Shown here in pieces: positions 45,711 through 56,880 of a stretch of DNA of 64,000 nt. Within the stretch, counting starts at the first letter, position 1; every line of letters starts with the position of its first letter. The position numbers and the translations under genes are program-made. Origin of the DNA: Thereva unica (lineage: Eukaryota; Arthropoda; Insecta; Diptera; Therevidae); NCBI GenBank assembly GCA_949987705.1, contig OX465282.1, positions 8,544,501 to 8,608,500 on the forward strand, written 5' to 3'. The notes beneath the pieces are model-generated. The model saw only the letters and a list, made by a program, of their open reading frames with translations, was not told where the DNA came from and made no database searches.

Positions 45711-46824
45711 TCGCTCTCTCTCTCAAAATATATATATCAGATGGCGCACATGGCACAAATCACTCTCACTCCCTCTCACTGATATCTCTCTCTTTACCAA
45801 CCACCCCAAAAAAAGAGTGTGTGTTGTACCACTAGCGGCGCGCGCAGCACTATTGTGAGTGAGTTGAGCGCGCACGGGTTTCAATGGTACCTGATTGAAC
45901 TGAAGATCAGTTGGTTGTGGTACGCGCTTATTGTGAGTACAAGATCGGCATTTTCGTCTTTTGTTTGAAGCAGCGGCCCGTCGTTGATCGTTGACTTTTC
46001 TTCGAGACTTTCTTGCTCCTTTAAAGAAGTTCTTCTTTTCAAATTTTGTTTTTATTTTTTTTATATATATTTTTTTTGCATTTGGAGGATATAAAACTTT
46101 TAATCTTTATTGTGAAACTGACTTGGTTTGCCGCTTGTATTCTGTTTTATTGTTCTTTAAATAAAACTATTTTGATCGTTTTATATACATAAAGGTGTGG
46201 TTTAATAGTATACGGTGTGCGCCTTTTTATTTTTTTGTAGTGCCTTTTTGATAAATCGTTCAAAATTTCAAAATAAAATCAGTTTACCTACACCTGTGCA
46301 TGACTGAAGACGTTTTGAGCGGCGCGATTTCGGATTTATAAAACAAAAATTTAAGAAAAAAAAAATATATTATATATACCATGGATTGGATTGTTTAAGT
46401 TAAAAAAATTATTACTGTGCTTTAAACGTATTTAAATATTTATTATGGATATAAAATAAAAAAAATAACCAAAAAGGATTTAACACACAAAAAAAAATTA
46501 GAACAAAATTCAAGTGAAATTTATTGTACAATTTTTACAAAAAAAAAAAAATAATATAACAAAAATATTTTTTCAAAATTTTCAATCTGTGAAAAAAGTG
46601 TTTCTAAAATAAAATATGAATTTTAAAGTAATTATTAATTAAAAAATTAAATAAGCAATCAAATTAGTTTGTGCTTATATAATTATTTATTACAAAAAAT
46701 AATGTACAATTTGTGACTCTGTATATGGAATTTCCTTGTATCAATTAAGGACGATACCGGCTGTCATTCTGACAGCACATTATCATAAGGAATATTTATT
46801 ATTAAAAAAAAGGATTAGATAAAG
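45711..46824 (+). promoter_or_regulatory. Possible promoter and 5' noncoding exon of a host gene
   Basis: CT tracts (45711-45725 and 45772-45793, GAGA-factor-like) and a TATATATATA (about 45727-45737) precede a locally GC-richer stretch (GCGGCGCGCGCAG near 45836). An arthropod initiator match TCAGTT lies at 45907-45912. Then follow about 900 bases without long frames and rich in A-runs. They end at AAAG/GTGAGT, a near-consensus splice donor with the intron starting at 46825. The surroundings from 44 to 47.5 kb lack the repeats seen elsewhere. This would fit a first noncoding exon with a long intron to the right. No coding exon is visible to prove it. Confidence 0.35.
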
Positions 46825-46830
46825 GTGAGT

Positions 46831-48126
46831 CTAAAAAACATTTTTAATTATTACTATATTATAATTTGAAACAGTCCCCGAATAAATCATGCATGAAAAA
46901 TCAAAAGACTTAAGCGACGAACCTGATCAATTTTCTGATTGGTTGTTATATGTCATATATGTATGTAAGTGACATAAAGACATATAAAATTTAGGTAGAT
47001 TAGCTGTTTGGTTAGGTTAGTTGGGAGTTGATATTAAAAGACTTAGGCGACAAACTCGATAAAAACGGAAAATTTTGGGAGATGAATTTCTAATACCTAC
47101 AAAGTCAATTTGGGTTTGGCAGATAATATAGTCTTATACTTCTTGGTTTGCCTCAGATTATTTTTAAAAGTGGCCTTTTCTTTTTTATTAGTTTAAACAT
47201 CAGTACTTATTTGGGTACTATCATTTCCCCTAGAAAATGTTTTGTCAACCAGCCTTATTCTCGTTGTTGTCGAGTGACGTGACATATGTCTAACTGCGAT
47301 CTTAAATTGGCATTCTTATTCCCAAACTAACAGATTTCTGCCGAGTAAATCGACAAAATTCGCATTTAATTGTCGCAAGTTGGCGCGTGAAGTGACATTT
47401 CCCTCGATACGTATTTTGGTAGCGACAGTGTTATTCCATCGCGTCCCTCGTAGTCATGACACTCACCAACGAGTATACTACCTTATGTTTTAATATTTTT
47501 TATAGAATGTATGATAGAGCATGCTGTTTTTACTTGCCCTTCCAACTGACCATTAAAAAACTAGAAATAACGCTTAAACTAATCTTGGAAACCCACCTGC
47601 AGAAAACTTGTGATACCAATCCTGAAGGAAAAATTAAAAGCACAAAATAATTTAAAATTGATACTGATTAATTCTGGTAGGCTGTAATTTTATCACAATT
47701 TCATTCCTATATACATACATACATATGGCTCCTTTAATCCCTCATGGAACATAAGGCAGAAACAATTCCCCTCCAGCGAACTCTGTTTGGCGTGACAGCT
47801 CTCAGCTCTGACCAGGATATTCCAGTTGTTGCGGTCTCTGCTAATAAGGTTCTCTTCCAAATCTTTATCTTTTGTTACTGTAGGATAGCACCCATGCTTC
47901 TTTAAAAGCCAAAGAAAGTAATCTCGACCAATAAAGAAAAATTGTGCGCAATTATGCTTGTGTACGAATCTTCTTTCAACTTATACAAAATTTAAAAAAT
48001 GAAGTAGACAAAGGATACAATGAAGCAGTACTGTAGAAGAATATCAACCTATTAACTAAAACACCCCTAGCTCGATTCTAAGTATCGGATGATTGAATAG
48101 ATCGAAAATAAATTACATGTGATTGT
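46831..48126. other. Unassigned AT-rich stretch
   Basis: No gene recognised. If the upstream exon is real, this would be its first intron. Confidence 0.35.
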
Positions 48127-48575
48127 CACTATCGAGAAGGTGATACTTTAAACTTTTTTTTGCAAAATGTTATTTTAGATCTAAGCTGAATGTGAACTAA
48201 GCTGAGTTAAAGGATTATATTCTGTAATATCTAATTTTCATAATGATCACTGATCTGCATACTCCATTGATCACTGATTATGACACTCCATACTGATCAC
48301 TGATCTAAAACTCATTGCAAAAACCATAGTGAAATATACCTTTTTCCATAGGATATTAGAGTAACACTCAAATGTAAATTCATTAGATAACGCAAGATAG
48401 CCACTATCACGGCACGTTATACTTTATAGTTTTTTTTTCTTTGCAAAATTTTATTCTCAATCTAAGCTTAATGTAAACCGATCTAAAAGCTTCCATTCTA
48501 TATTTTCTCTATTATTTTCCCATGCTGATCACTGATCAGCAAATACGTTTCATGCTGATCACTGATCTACACTGC
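48127..48575. repeat. Two diverged tandem units of about 275 bp rich in GATCACTGATC
   Basis: CACTATC...TGATACTTTA...TTGCAAAA...ATCTAAGCTGAATGTGAA from 48127 recurs as CACTATC...TTATACTTTA...TTGCAAAA...ATCTAAGCTTAATGTAAA from 48402. Each unit ends in GATCACTGAT-type words: 48245-48255, 48269-48278 and 48294-48305 in the first, and 48526-48537 and 48556-48566 in the second. Confidence 0.7.
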
Positions 48576-48579
48576 AGCA

Positions 48580-49595
48580 CAATATAATTCAAAAGCCCAT
48601 ATTGTACCCCTTTTAACAAATAATTCTTCCTTTAAAAAAAACTGAGATCCTTCTGACGTCCTAGTATTAGTATTTTGATAATAACTAAATTAAAGCATAC
48701 CAGTAACAAAGCATTATATTTCACGGCAATTATTTTTAGTTTATTAAAGCCGGACCTTCTGGTGTGTACGACAGTAACATTTCGTGTATGAAATCTATTA
48801 TTCCAGTAATTCTTTTATTTGATGATTTATATCTACCATCAAAAGCAAATTTTTCCTACAGAACCAGCTTTTGACCTATCTAAAACCCGAAAGAAAGTTT
48901 CGGGAACAAAACTATGTTTTGTTCATACTAAAATTTCCAAAGGCTAATTTTCTCCACAGAATCATCTCTTGCCCTTACTAAATCTCCAAAAGTGAATTCA
49001 GCAACAAAACCACATTTTGACCAAACTAAGCTAAAATACAGCACTTCTTCTCAGCCTGCCTAAAAGGAATTGACAGGCCCTTAAGTCCTCTCATTTTTAG
49101 TGGTGGTCCCATATTGAAACATAGAAAATTACACCACCGCGAAAAAAAGTTTCAATTCAAAAACAAATGAAAAATTAATAAAAAATATAATAAAATAAAT
49201 AAATTCGGTGTATCCCCCGCCCCAAAATATTCAAAATCCATCGGAAAGCTCTCTCCTATTCTTCTGGTGTACAGATCTCTGCTAACTCTACCTAAAGTTT
49301 GTGCAATTTGTATATTACTTTTAGTATTTGAAAATGACAGCCCGAAATGACTTGACGTTTACAATGACAGCTTGAATCAGACTGGGTATAATCGTTAGAA
49401 GGATACCAGATATCGATCGAGCAAAACCAGCAAACAAGACAAAAACCCAGAAAATAATTCTTTACAGAAAACAGCATGATATATAAGAAGACCAAAATCG
49501 TGCATTTCGGCACCATGTTGATGGTCATTGGATATGCCACTATAGCACTACAATAGGACTAAGAACACCCATCCAAGTGGTAAACTTATAACGCA
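48580..49595. other. Unassigned stretch
   Basis: No gene recognised. The 82-codon minus-strand frame at 49292-49540 has a hydrophobic centre but no identifiable family. Confidence 0.35.
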
Positions 49596-49599
49596 AATC

Positions 49600-50465
49600 G
49601 CGTAGTTGATATCCAAGAAGGCATACGCTACGAGCAATTGCGACATGTTACAATATCATAATGGTACGAGAAATCAACGGGCAGACCAAGGTGGAACCGA
49701 ATTAAAAACTCAACCATAAGTACCTTTTTAGTGCAAACACAAAAGACAACTTGTGGCTGCGCTATTCAGCAATAATTCAACTAGTTCGCATCGTGTATAA
49801 CTGCAAGTATTTAAAATGTAAAAGGCTTAATCATCTCTCCAGCAGAAGATACCATTTTTCGCTTAATTCAACAATCAGAACACTCAGTTGAATACACCAA
49901 TCTCCTAGCTAGAAAAGCACTACCACATAGTAGCCGGTTACTTAAGTTAACCCTTTTCATGGACAAGGATAAGCTAATTCGAGTAGGCGAGGGAGACTGA
50001 ATAATACAACGATGTCCTACAATGCTAAACACCCAGTCATCTTACCTCAATAGCACACTGTCACACATGACCAAATGTATATAGGTGCACTTCACGGTAG
50101 AACATCTCTCGTACTAACCACGTTACCGCAAAAATATTGAATTCTAGATGCTCGATGTTGTATCACTAGTGTTATTCATAAATGTATTGCCTGTGCAAGA
50201 CATCGCGGCGAAACGATGAGACATTTGATAGGAAACTTACCAAGGGTCACCATAGCCAAACCCTTCAAAATGTTGGTATTGATTACGCTGGACCCATCAC
50301 AATCAAAACATCCACGATTTGAAATGCAAAACTACAAAAAGCATACATTTGCGTTATCATTTGACTCACAACCAAGGCTGTACACATTGAACTATTTTCA
50401 GACTTATCTGCATCATCATTCATCGACGCTCTGAAGAGATTCATTTCTAGAAGAGACCTATGACA
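49600..50465 (+). pseudogene. BEL/Pao LTR retrotransposon integrase-region relic
   Basis: Plus-strand blocks in order: RLIQQSEHSVEYTNLL and LLKLTLFMDKDKLIRVGEG (49860-49999). Next comes the HHCC-like YWILDARCCITSVIHKCIAC block, followed by ARHRGETMRHLIGNLP (about 50130-50240). In a shifted frame NVGIDYAGPITIKT (50267-50310) follows, and then KAVHIELFSDLS with SFIDALKRFISRRD (50370-50455). They match the BEL/Pao order 'LRVGGRL', 'KCxxCxRxR...GxLP', 'GVDYAGPxxIK' and 'KAxHxELVSDLSTxxFIAALRRFxxRRG'. Stops and frameshifts break it. The sequence stops matching at the boundary with the tandem array. No LTRs were identified. Confidence 0.75.
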
Positions 50466-51149
50466 AATTGGAGGATCATGATCGAGAAAGAAAGCATCGA
50501 ATGGACTCTAGTGATAAAGACTGGTTAATTAGAATGAAGATCACCTTGAGTTGTAGAACTAGATCTTTATGAAACTACACTACTTTAAGATCTTTTAGAC
50601 AGGATATCTTAATAATAAAAAAAGTTAAAAATTTATTGAAGATCATATCCGCGATCGCTCTGATAAAAGTGGCGATCCTCTTCAAACGAAAATAATATTC
50701 TCCAAACTTAATTTACTTTTATTTGTTATTAATATAGCATGTTAAAAACCAGCAAACCGGAACAGTATGCTCGAAAGAAGAACCATAGAATAGAAGTAGT
50801 GAAAAACGCAGGTTAATTATGATAGCGATCTTCCCGAGTTTTTAATGTAGAATCGATGAAAATACGCAAAATTTAGATCAATTGAAGATCGCTTGTAGAC
50901 AGATATTTTAGTCATAACAAACTGTGGTTAAAGATCTATTAAAGATCACATAGAAAGATCACAATAATGATTTTTTTATTTACTCTAATTTCCTACATGG
51001 TATTTGACGGAAACCAGGACATTGCAGGATCATGCTGCAGAGAAAAATCATAGATAGATGATTAGTGATAAAGATTGGTTGATCAGGATGAAGATCACAT
51101 TGAACTATAGATGCACTATCGATGGAATACACAAAATTTAGATTAACTG
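50466..51149. repeat. Satellite-like tandem array, units of about 557 bp (left part)
   Basis: GATAAAGACTGGTTAATTAG-ATGAAGATCAC at 50511 recurs as GATAAAGATTGGTTGATCAG-ATGAAGATCAC at 51068, a period of about 557 bp. A GGATCATG word precedes both. Within units AGATC and GATCAC words are very frequent (for example ATTGAAGATC, ATTAAAGATCACA). The array continues after a LINE fragment at 52196-52430. Confidence 0.7.
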
Positions 51150-52195
51150 AATGCCTTTTTGTGGAGAGGCATCTTTTTTTCCTGTGTGGGGTATTGGGTC
51201 CAAAGGTACTGCGGCCATTTATTTGGCCGATTGTGCTACACCCCATTAACTCATATTTTTAGGCCAGACTGCTTGAAAAAGTTCAGCACTCTGCCTAGTG
51301 GCTTGTCGCCTAGACTTGAATGTTCGAGCAAGGACTCCTCGAACAAAGAAACCCTGGTCTTCGCTATTGCGGAGCACTCAAAGAGAAGGAGGAGAGCAGT
51401 TTCATCGTCCTCCAGGCAAAGCCTGCATGTGAGGTCCTCCGACCTTCCTATCCTGCATAAGTGGCAATTTAGGGCACAGTGTCCGGTAATCAAGCCAACA
51501 AGGCCTAGGCTTATTGCCCTGCTGTATCTGTGGCTTTCCTCCAGTTCCGGGGGCCCATACCGGGCTCTATTTTAGATCCATCCCTGTACCATACTAGTCC
51601 GCCCGAAAATACTTTAAGAAAAGTCCAGGTTAGCCTATCCTGTATGTGCTCACAAGGTTGCTCAAATTTTGAGATTTTAAAGGGCATGCAGTCCTACAGC
51701 ATCCTTGCTTCCGAAAACTTTGTTATGATGTTGATTTTTATAGAATATCCTCGCCCAAGTAACCATTCGCTTTCAACTGCAACGCCTCGTTTATGGCGGA
51801 CTTCTCTACCTTAAGGTGGAGGGGTAACCGATTGAGTAGAGTCTTCAACGCTACCGTCGGGAAGTGCGGATGGCCCCAATGATGGAAAGGCAAGATATTC
51901 TTTCAATTTTGCTTAAATTGGTTATTGCTTTTAAGCACCGTTCTGTGCCACCAAACTAAAGCTCCATAAGTTACCATGGGCCTAATGATGATAGTGTATA
52001 TCCAGTACATTGTTTTCGGTTGCAAATCCCGGCAAGCCCACAAGAATCTGCGCATTCTGCTCATCAGAGTGTCTATGTGCTGGTTCCAGTTGAGCTTGGC
52101 TTCTATCCTCACTCCTAACCATTTGGCTTGTTGTGAAAAGCCTATAGTTCTGCCAGCGTGTGTAGATAGGATTGACAGGTATCTTAATCATTTAA
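51150..52195 (-). pseudogene. LINE fragment (RT C-terminus, RNase H tail, 3' UTR) inside the tandem array
   Basis: On the minus strand 52112-51960 encodes EAKLNWNQHIDTLMSRMRRF and WIYTIIIRPMVTYGALVWW, the RT thumb block of I/R1/LOA-type LINEs. From 51493 to 51300 it encodes ITGHCALNCHLCRIG, CRLCLEDDETA and ECSAIAKTR, the stretch after RNase H with its CxxC...H...C. The intervening RNase H is decayed. The 3' UTR includes GGGGTGTAGCACAATCGGCC and a GGTACC-TTTGGACCC block near 51250-51195. Satellite-like sequence lies on both sides, so the LINE probably inserted into the array. Confidence 0.75.
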
Positions 52196-52430
52196 ATTGT
52201 TAAAAATCTATTACATATCATATGAACGATCACATTGCAAAATGTCACTAATACAATTTTTCAACAGGATGAAGATCACTTCGAGTTGTTGAACCAGATT
52301 TACAAAATTTAGATCAACTAAAAGCCTCTTGCAGATGAGTAACATAAATCATAAAAAATGTTGAAAATCTATTAAAGATCACACGGATGATCACACATTA
52401 AAAAAATGGTGATCGTCTGGTGATCGTCAG
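52196..52430. repeat. Satellite-like tandem array (right part)
   Basis: ATGAAGATCACTTCGAGTTG, then ACAAAATTTAGATCAACT-AAAGCC, then GAAAATCTATTAAAGATCAC match blocks of the left part (51090, 51131 and 50931). Confidence 0.7.
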
Positions 52431-55303
52431 CGAGCCTCTTGCAACTCCTCTCACCACCAGTTTCGATTTTGATATGATGTCATTGAGTTTAGAATTCCTA
52501 AGCTTTGGGCGCCATGATATACATCATCCTTCCCGCATATGAGGCATGGTCTCTCTCGCATCGCCGATATTGATCTACCATCTACTCTAATAATTTTCTT
52601 CAATCCTAATTCATTCTTATTCCTTCTAAATCTACCAAAAACACGATTATATGACGTAGATCAATCTAAGATCTACCTTTCATCATAAAAATCTACTTAG
52701 AAACATCAAGATTTTGTTTTCAATTTCATACAAAATTTTTTTACTGATCGCTTCAACTCCGCCACCATTTAAAATCATATTATAGTTTCACATGGTTGAC
52801 TCAGAGCGAAGAATTTTCTGAGACTAACGACATTTAAGGCTTATTAATACCAAGAATCCAGGTTTGTTTTTTTATCAAAGGCTATTAAACTGCAATTGCC
52901 TTTGTTTCCAACAAGAATCTTGCATGTGTCCGACTACTGTCATTGATCCCACAACACTTTACCTTATTAGTTTTTTGTTTTCTTCATTGCACATCCTTTT
53001 TATTTGTGCTCGCCCCGTGTGCGATTTTTATAACAAAGGCACTTTTTTGCACTTTTCTTGGTGCAGTTTTATTTTTAGTTTATATTGCAGGTAAATAAAG
53101 TCTCCGCAGAACAACAAATTCATCCACCTGTATTCCCAAGATATTTTTTTAAAAAAAACTCTTGTTGTTATGATTATCAGTTTTTCCGTCTCTTCATGAT
53201 TTATCAAAGAAATATCATTAAGTGTCATGAGGCAGTTCTTACCATTAAGTCGTCATTAATATTCCAGCGTTTCCGTTGGATATTCATCCGCCGTTGACCA
53301 TTAAAAAATAGGCAACATCCGATATGCAAAAGATACGAACAAATCGCATAGATTTTGTTTTTTTTTTTTTTTTTTTGTTAAATGAAGGGCACACAGCGCA
53401 CATTCTACGACGGCGACGACTAGATTGCCTTCAAGGAGACCAACCAAGAAAACAAAGAAACGAGACTAAGATCACATCACATTGGAGATGCATAACGAAA
53501 AAATAATAAAAAAAAAGATAAGAAGCTATAGTAGAGTGTTTCCTCACAAGTGCCTCTCTATCCTTTAATGCTTGAGTGCTAAGTGATCGCGCGATGACGT
53601 CCAGTGCTAATAAGTGCCCTGTATCCGCCGGGTTAGTGTAAATAGAAGGCTTAATGCATCCTGCATTCTAGATCTAGTCGTCTGACGATCTGATCTATAA
53701 TATCATTTACTGATCTTACGAAAATTATCACTTAATAAAAAAAAGAGGGAAATTAATGACAACAGAATTAATCTTAAGAGATTCTCTTCTTCTCCTCGCG
53801 TGCATAATGGTGTGTTTTGTGTGTACCTGAAAGCCCCACGAAATACCTGATCCATGTAGCTCCGACTTCTACACTCTCAGGTAATGTGCTTCGCTATAAT
53901 TAAATTTCTGACCATCACTTTACCAAATTTGAGAGAGTTCAGCGTTTTTGGTGTGTAATTTCAATTTTCCACTCGTCTATGAGGTTATTACCGCGGCAAG
54001 AGTAGCATGCATTGTGTGAGTCTTATATCATATAAGATGCTAACATGAAAAAATGGTCTTGTTTAAAAGCGATAAAATTTGGTGGATCCTCAATCCGCCT
54101 TTAACAGGTTTTTTTTTTGAAACGTGAAATTACCTCCATTGAACTGGCGTCTTTATGGATCGTAGTTTTTTACTCTGATTTTGAAAAGCACCCATTTAAA
54201 AGATCTTCACAAGAAAAGACACTTTTTTACCTGTGCGCATGCGAGTATAGCGCAATTGGTCAAGATCTGTTCAATAATATCATTTTTTTTCTTCATAGTG
54301 TTGCGCTTCTTTAATATATAGCAAAAGTATTAACCATCCACACACCAAAAACATGTAATGCGCGTCTTGCCCCTATACAATAAGTTACTTGCGCATGAGC
54401 TTGAACTTTTTAATCACAGCTTCGGGAGACGCAAGAAGAAGAAAATATCAACAACAACAAAAAAAGCGTTCAGCATCTTAAGACGTTTCACAGGTGAAAC
54501 AACAACTACAAAAAAAATAAAGATGAAAAAGAAGCTATGTGTAATAAGAGAAACAAAAAAAATAATGGAAGTAAAGCAAATCTATATAGTTGAAGATTAT
54601 AAGAGAAGGAAAAAAAATAAATAAATAAATAAAAACAGTAAAGGAAAAAGGAGAATGAGTGTAGACATTTACATGACAGCGTTGACACCCTTGTTGACAA
54701 ATGATGTCAAGACACAGTGAAACGTTTTGTCAACTCTTAATGGCTGCTTGCGCGAATGGATGTTGGCTTTATGAATTTGGGGCTAATATATCTGTACATA
54801 CATACATATATAGCCTTAAATCTTTGGGGATTTGTTGAGGGTATATATATATATATATATATTTTTTTCTTCCTATCTCCACCTGGTTGAAAAATTATGT
54901 TAACAGAGCTCTCGATTTGCATTTTTAAGGCCGAGTTTTGCAGTGATCTTTTTTTTTTGTTTTTTGTGGTCTTGGCGATGGAGAAGAAGTTAATTGATTT
55001 TTCATTGAATGTCAAATATGAGCTTAAGAGCATCAAAGAAAATTGTATGGAGTTTTTGTAGTTTAAAGTATGTAATTAGGAGTGCTTAATGCGATATAGG
55101 GTTTTTTTTAGTTTGTTGAAGCCTTTTTTTTGTGTTTGTGGATAATCTAGATTAAGCAACAAACATGAAGAGTTATTCGCAATATAAACAATATAAAGAG
55201 GTTATTAGGTAAATATGTACGTTAATCCCTTGGCAGATTTAGAATGGATCATGAACAATATCTTTGTATTTCTCGGGTATGTTACTCTACTATGCATGCC
55301 TGG
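52431..55303. other. Unassigned stretch with simple repeats
   Basis: No gene recognised. It holds a T-run near 53360, an AAAT run (54609-54632) and a TA dinucleotide run (54841-54862). The 88-codon frame at 54358-54624 is lysine-rich low complexity. Confidence 0.35.
54841..54862. repeat. TA dinucleotide microsatellite
   Basis: An uninterrupted GTATATAT...AT run of 22 bases followed by T7. Confidence 0.9.
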
Positions 55304-55816
55304 CTCCACACTTGATATGGGCAGATCATGAACGAACTAGTTTAAATGACCCAATCATTTCACTGAACTAATCATTAATTTAGTTCATTTGAAAATGGAC
55401 TAGTTCATTTTGTCTCTTTTTGATTCTCCTTCTACATAATCACTACTGTAATAATCAAATCAAACCGAAACAAGTGGAATGAACTAAAACTTACTTCACA
55501 GAGCACATTCTGCCAGATCCTTGTACAAAAGTTATTCCACATCGAAATGATGCTGCAATTATACTATATATTCGAAACAAAATTAATTAACATTTTCTCG
55601 AAAAACGTACATCTGTCACACTAATTTACAACCGCAAATGGAGAAATCAAACTAAAAAATGGCATAACTATCCTTAATGATCTTGTAACGCTGTTCTGTT
55701 ATATGAAATGAAATAGTTCATTATGAACTAATTATCTGAACTAGTTTATTTTTGCAAACTGAACTAATTGAACTAGTTCACTGAAATTAACTAAAAGTCC
55801 CATCTCTACTCCACTA
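55304..55816. mobile_element. hAT-like MITE rich in GAACTAGTTC
   Basis: About 497 bp (55312-55808). The start TTGATATGGGCAGATCATGA and the reverse complement of the end, TAGAGATGGGACTTTTAGTT, form imperfect inverted ends. These resemble the TAGTGATGAGC ends of the element at 23432. The flanks CTCCACAC (55304-55311) and CTCCACTA (55809-55816) could be an 8-bp duplication with two changes. Both halves are dense in GAACTA/TAGTTC words, including full GAACTAGTTCA palindromes or close variants, so the element can fold extensively. No coding frame. Confidence 0.6.
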
Positions 55817-56145
55817 CCCTACTAACTTACACGACACGGCAAGAGTCGGCTGTAAAGGTGGTTTATGGAGAAGAGGGGTGAGAGAGGACGGTGGGATGGA
55901 CACAATTTCTAGCTTTGTAGCACAATGATTGGCTGATTCCACACGAGCGTACAGACGGCAGACAGAAGTCGTTTGCAATCGTCAATTCTTTTTTGGTGTA
56001 CGGTGAAAAATCGAATGAACTTCTTCTATACGAGGGAGCAAATTAGTGAACTGAACATTAACTTCAATTAACACATATTTAACTCAGGATAAAGCAGACC
56101 TCAGCTCGTCATTCCAGTGAGTTTTTTCACTTCTGACTTCTGGCT

Positions 56146-56225
56146 AAAAGCAACAACAATTTCAAGTCCGAACTTATGTGGATTAAACTGAACATTATTG
56201 AACTGAGGTCGGTGAAGCTGAGCTC
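56146..56225 (+). repeat. Dispersed repeat family C, partial copy (first block)
   Basis: AAAGCAACAACAATTTCAAG, then TTATGTGGATTAAACTGAAC, then GTCGGTGAAGC, matching 42116-42212. Confidence 0.65.
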
Positions 56226-56880
56226 GGGGGCCCTTGTGCAAGATTTCGTAAGGGGCCCTTGAAAATGAATTTCTAAAAAAAAATGTGATTTCGAAGCAAA
56301 TTTCATGTGGGCGTCAAGCGTTGAGCGTCAAGCGTTTTCAATGCATCAGAAAGAGAGCGACTATATTTCTTTCTCTGTCTGTTGCATTGTAAAAACTTAA
56401 CGCTCGACGCTTGACGCTCCCATGAAATCTCTACTTAAAGGTCTTATTCATAGGAGGCGTCAAGCGTCGAGCGTCAAGTTTGTACTGGTTTTTACGAAAC
56501 AGAAAGAGAAAGATATATTTCTGCACTTGTCTGTGGCATTGTAAAAAACTTTACGCCCAATGCCTGATGCTCATCCCATGAAATCGCTACTTAAGGCATG
56601 TAAATAATAAAATCATAAGCTCTCTAACAAAGCAGCGTTCATTAAAAAAAGGGTTCTCAAAAACATTAGATATTAATAAGAGCGTTCTAGAAAAAAAGTT
56701 TCCCAGGGGCCCTTTCCATAAAAAAGTAGATCCAATTTTATACAATGTTATAAAAACGTTATCGAAGATCTTTTCTAGCTCATACTTTAAAACGAATTCT
56801 AAAAAAAAAATCTTCGGGGGCCCCTCAGGGCTGGGGCCCTGGTGCGCCGCACCGCCTGCACATGCCTAGTTACGGCGCTG
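56226..56880. mobile_element. 5'-truncated hAT-like element with GGGGCCC words and two hairpins
   Basis: The right end, on the complement, reads CAGCGCCGTAACTAGGCATG, closely related to the CAGTGGCGTAGCTAGG end of the hAT MITE at 21199. GGGGCCC-type words occur near both sides (56226, 56254, 56704 and 56817-56840), as in that MITE. The expected left terminus is missing at the junction with family C. The interior carries two related long hairpins (56300-56429 and 56450-56587). Confidence 0.6.
56300..56587. repeat. Two tandem long hairpins sharing GCGTCAAGCGT arms
   Basis: Hairpin 1 (56300-56429): TTTCATG-TGGGCGTCAAGCG ... CAATGCATCAGAAAGAGA pairs imperfectly, with several mismatches and unpaired bases, with TCTTTCTCTGTCTGTTGCATTG ... 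CGCTTGACGCTCCCATGAAA, giving arms of about 55-60 bp. Hairpin 2 (56450-56587) is a diverged copy with the same arm words and the same CCCATGAAATCGCTACTTAA exit. Confidence 0.8.
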
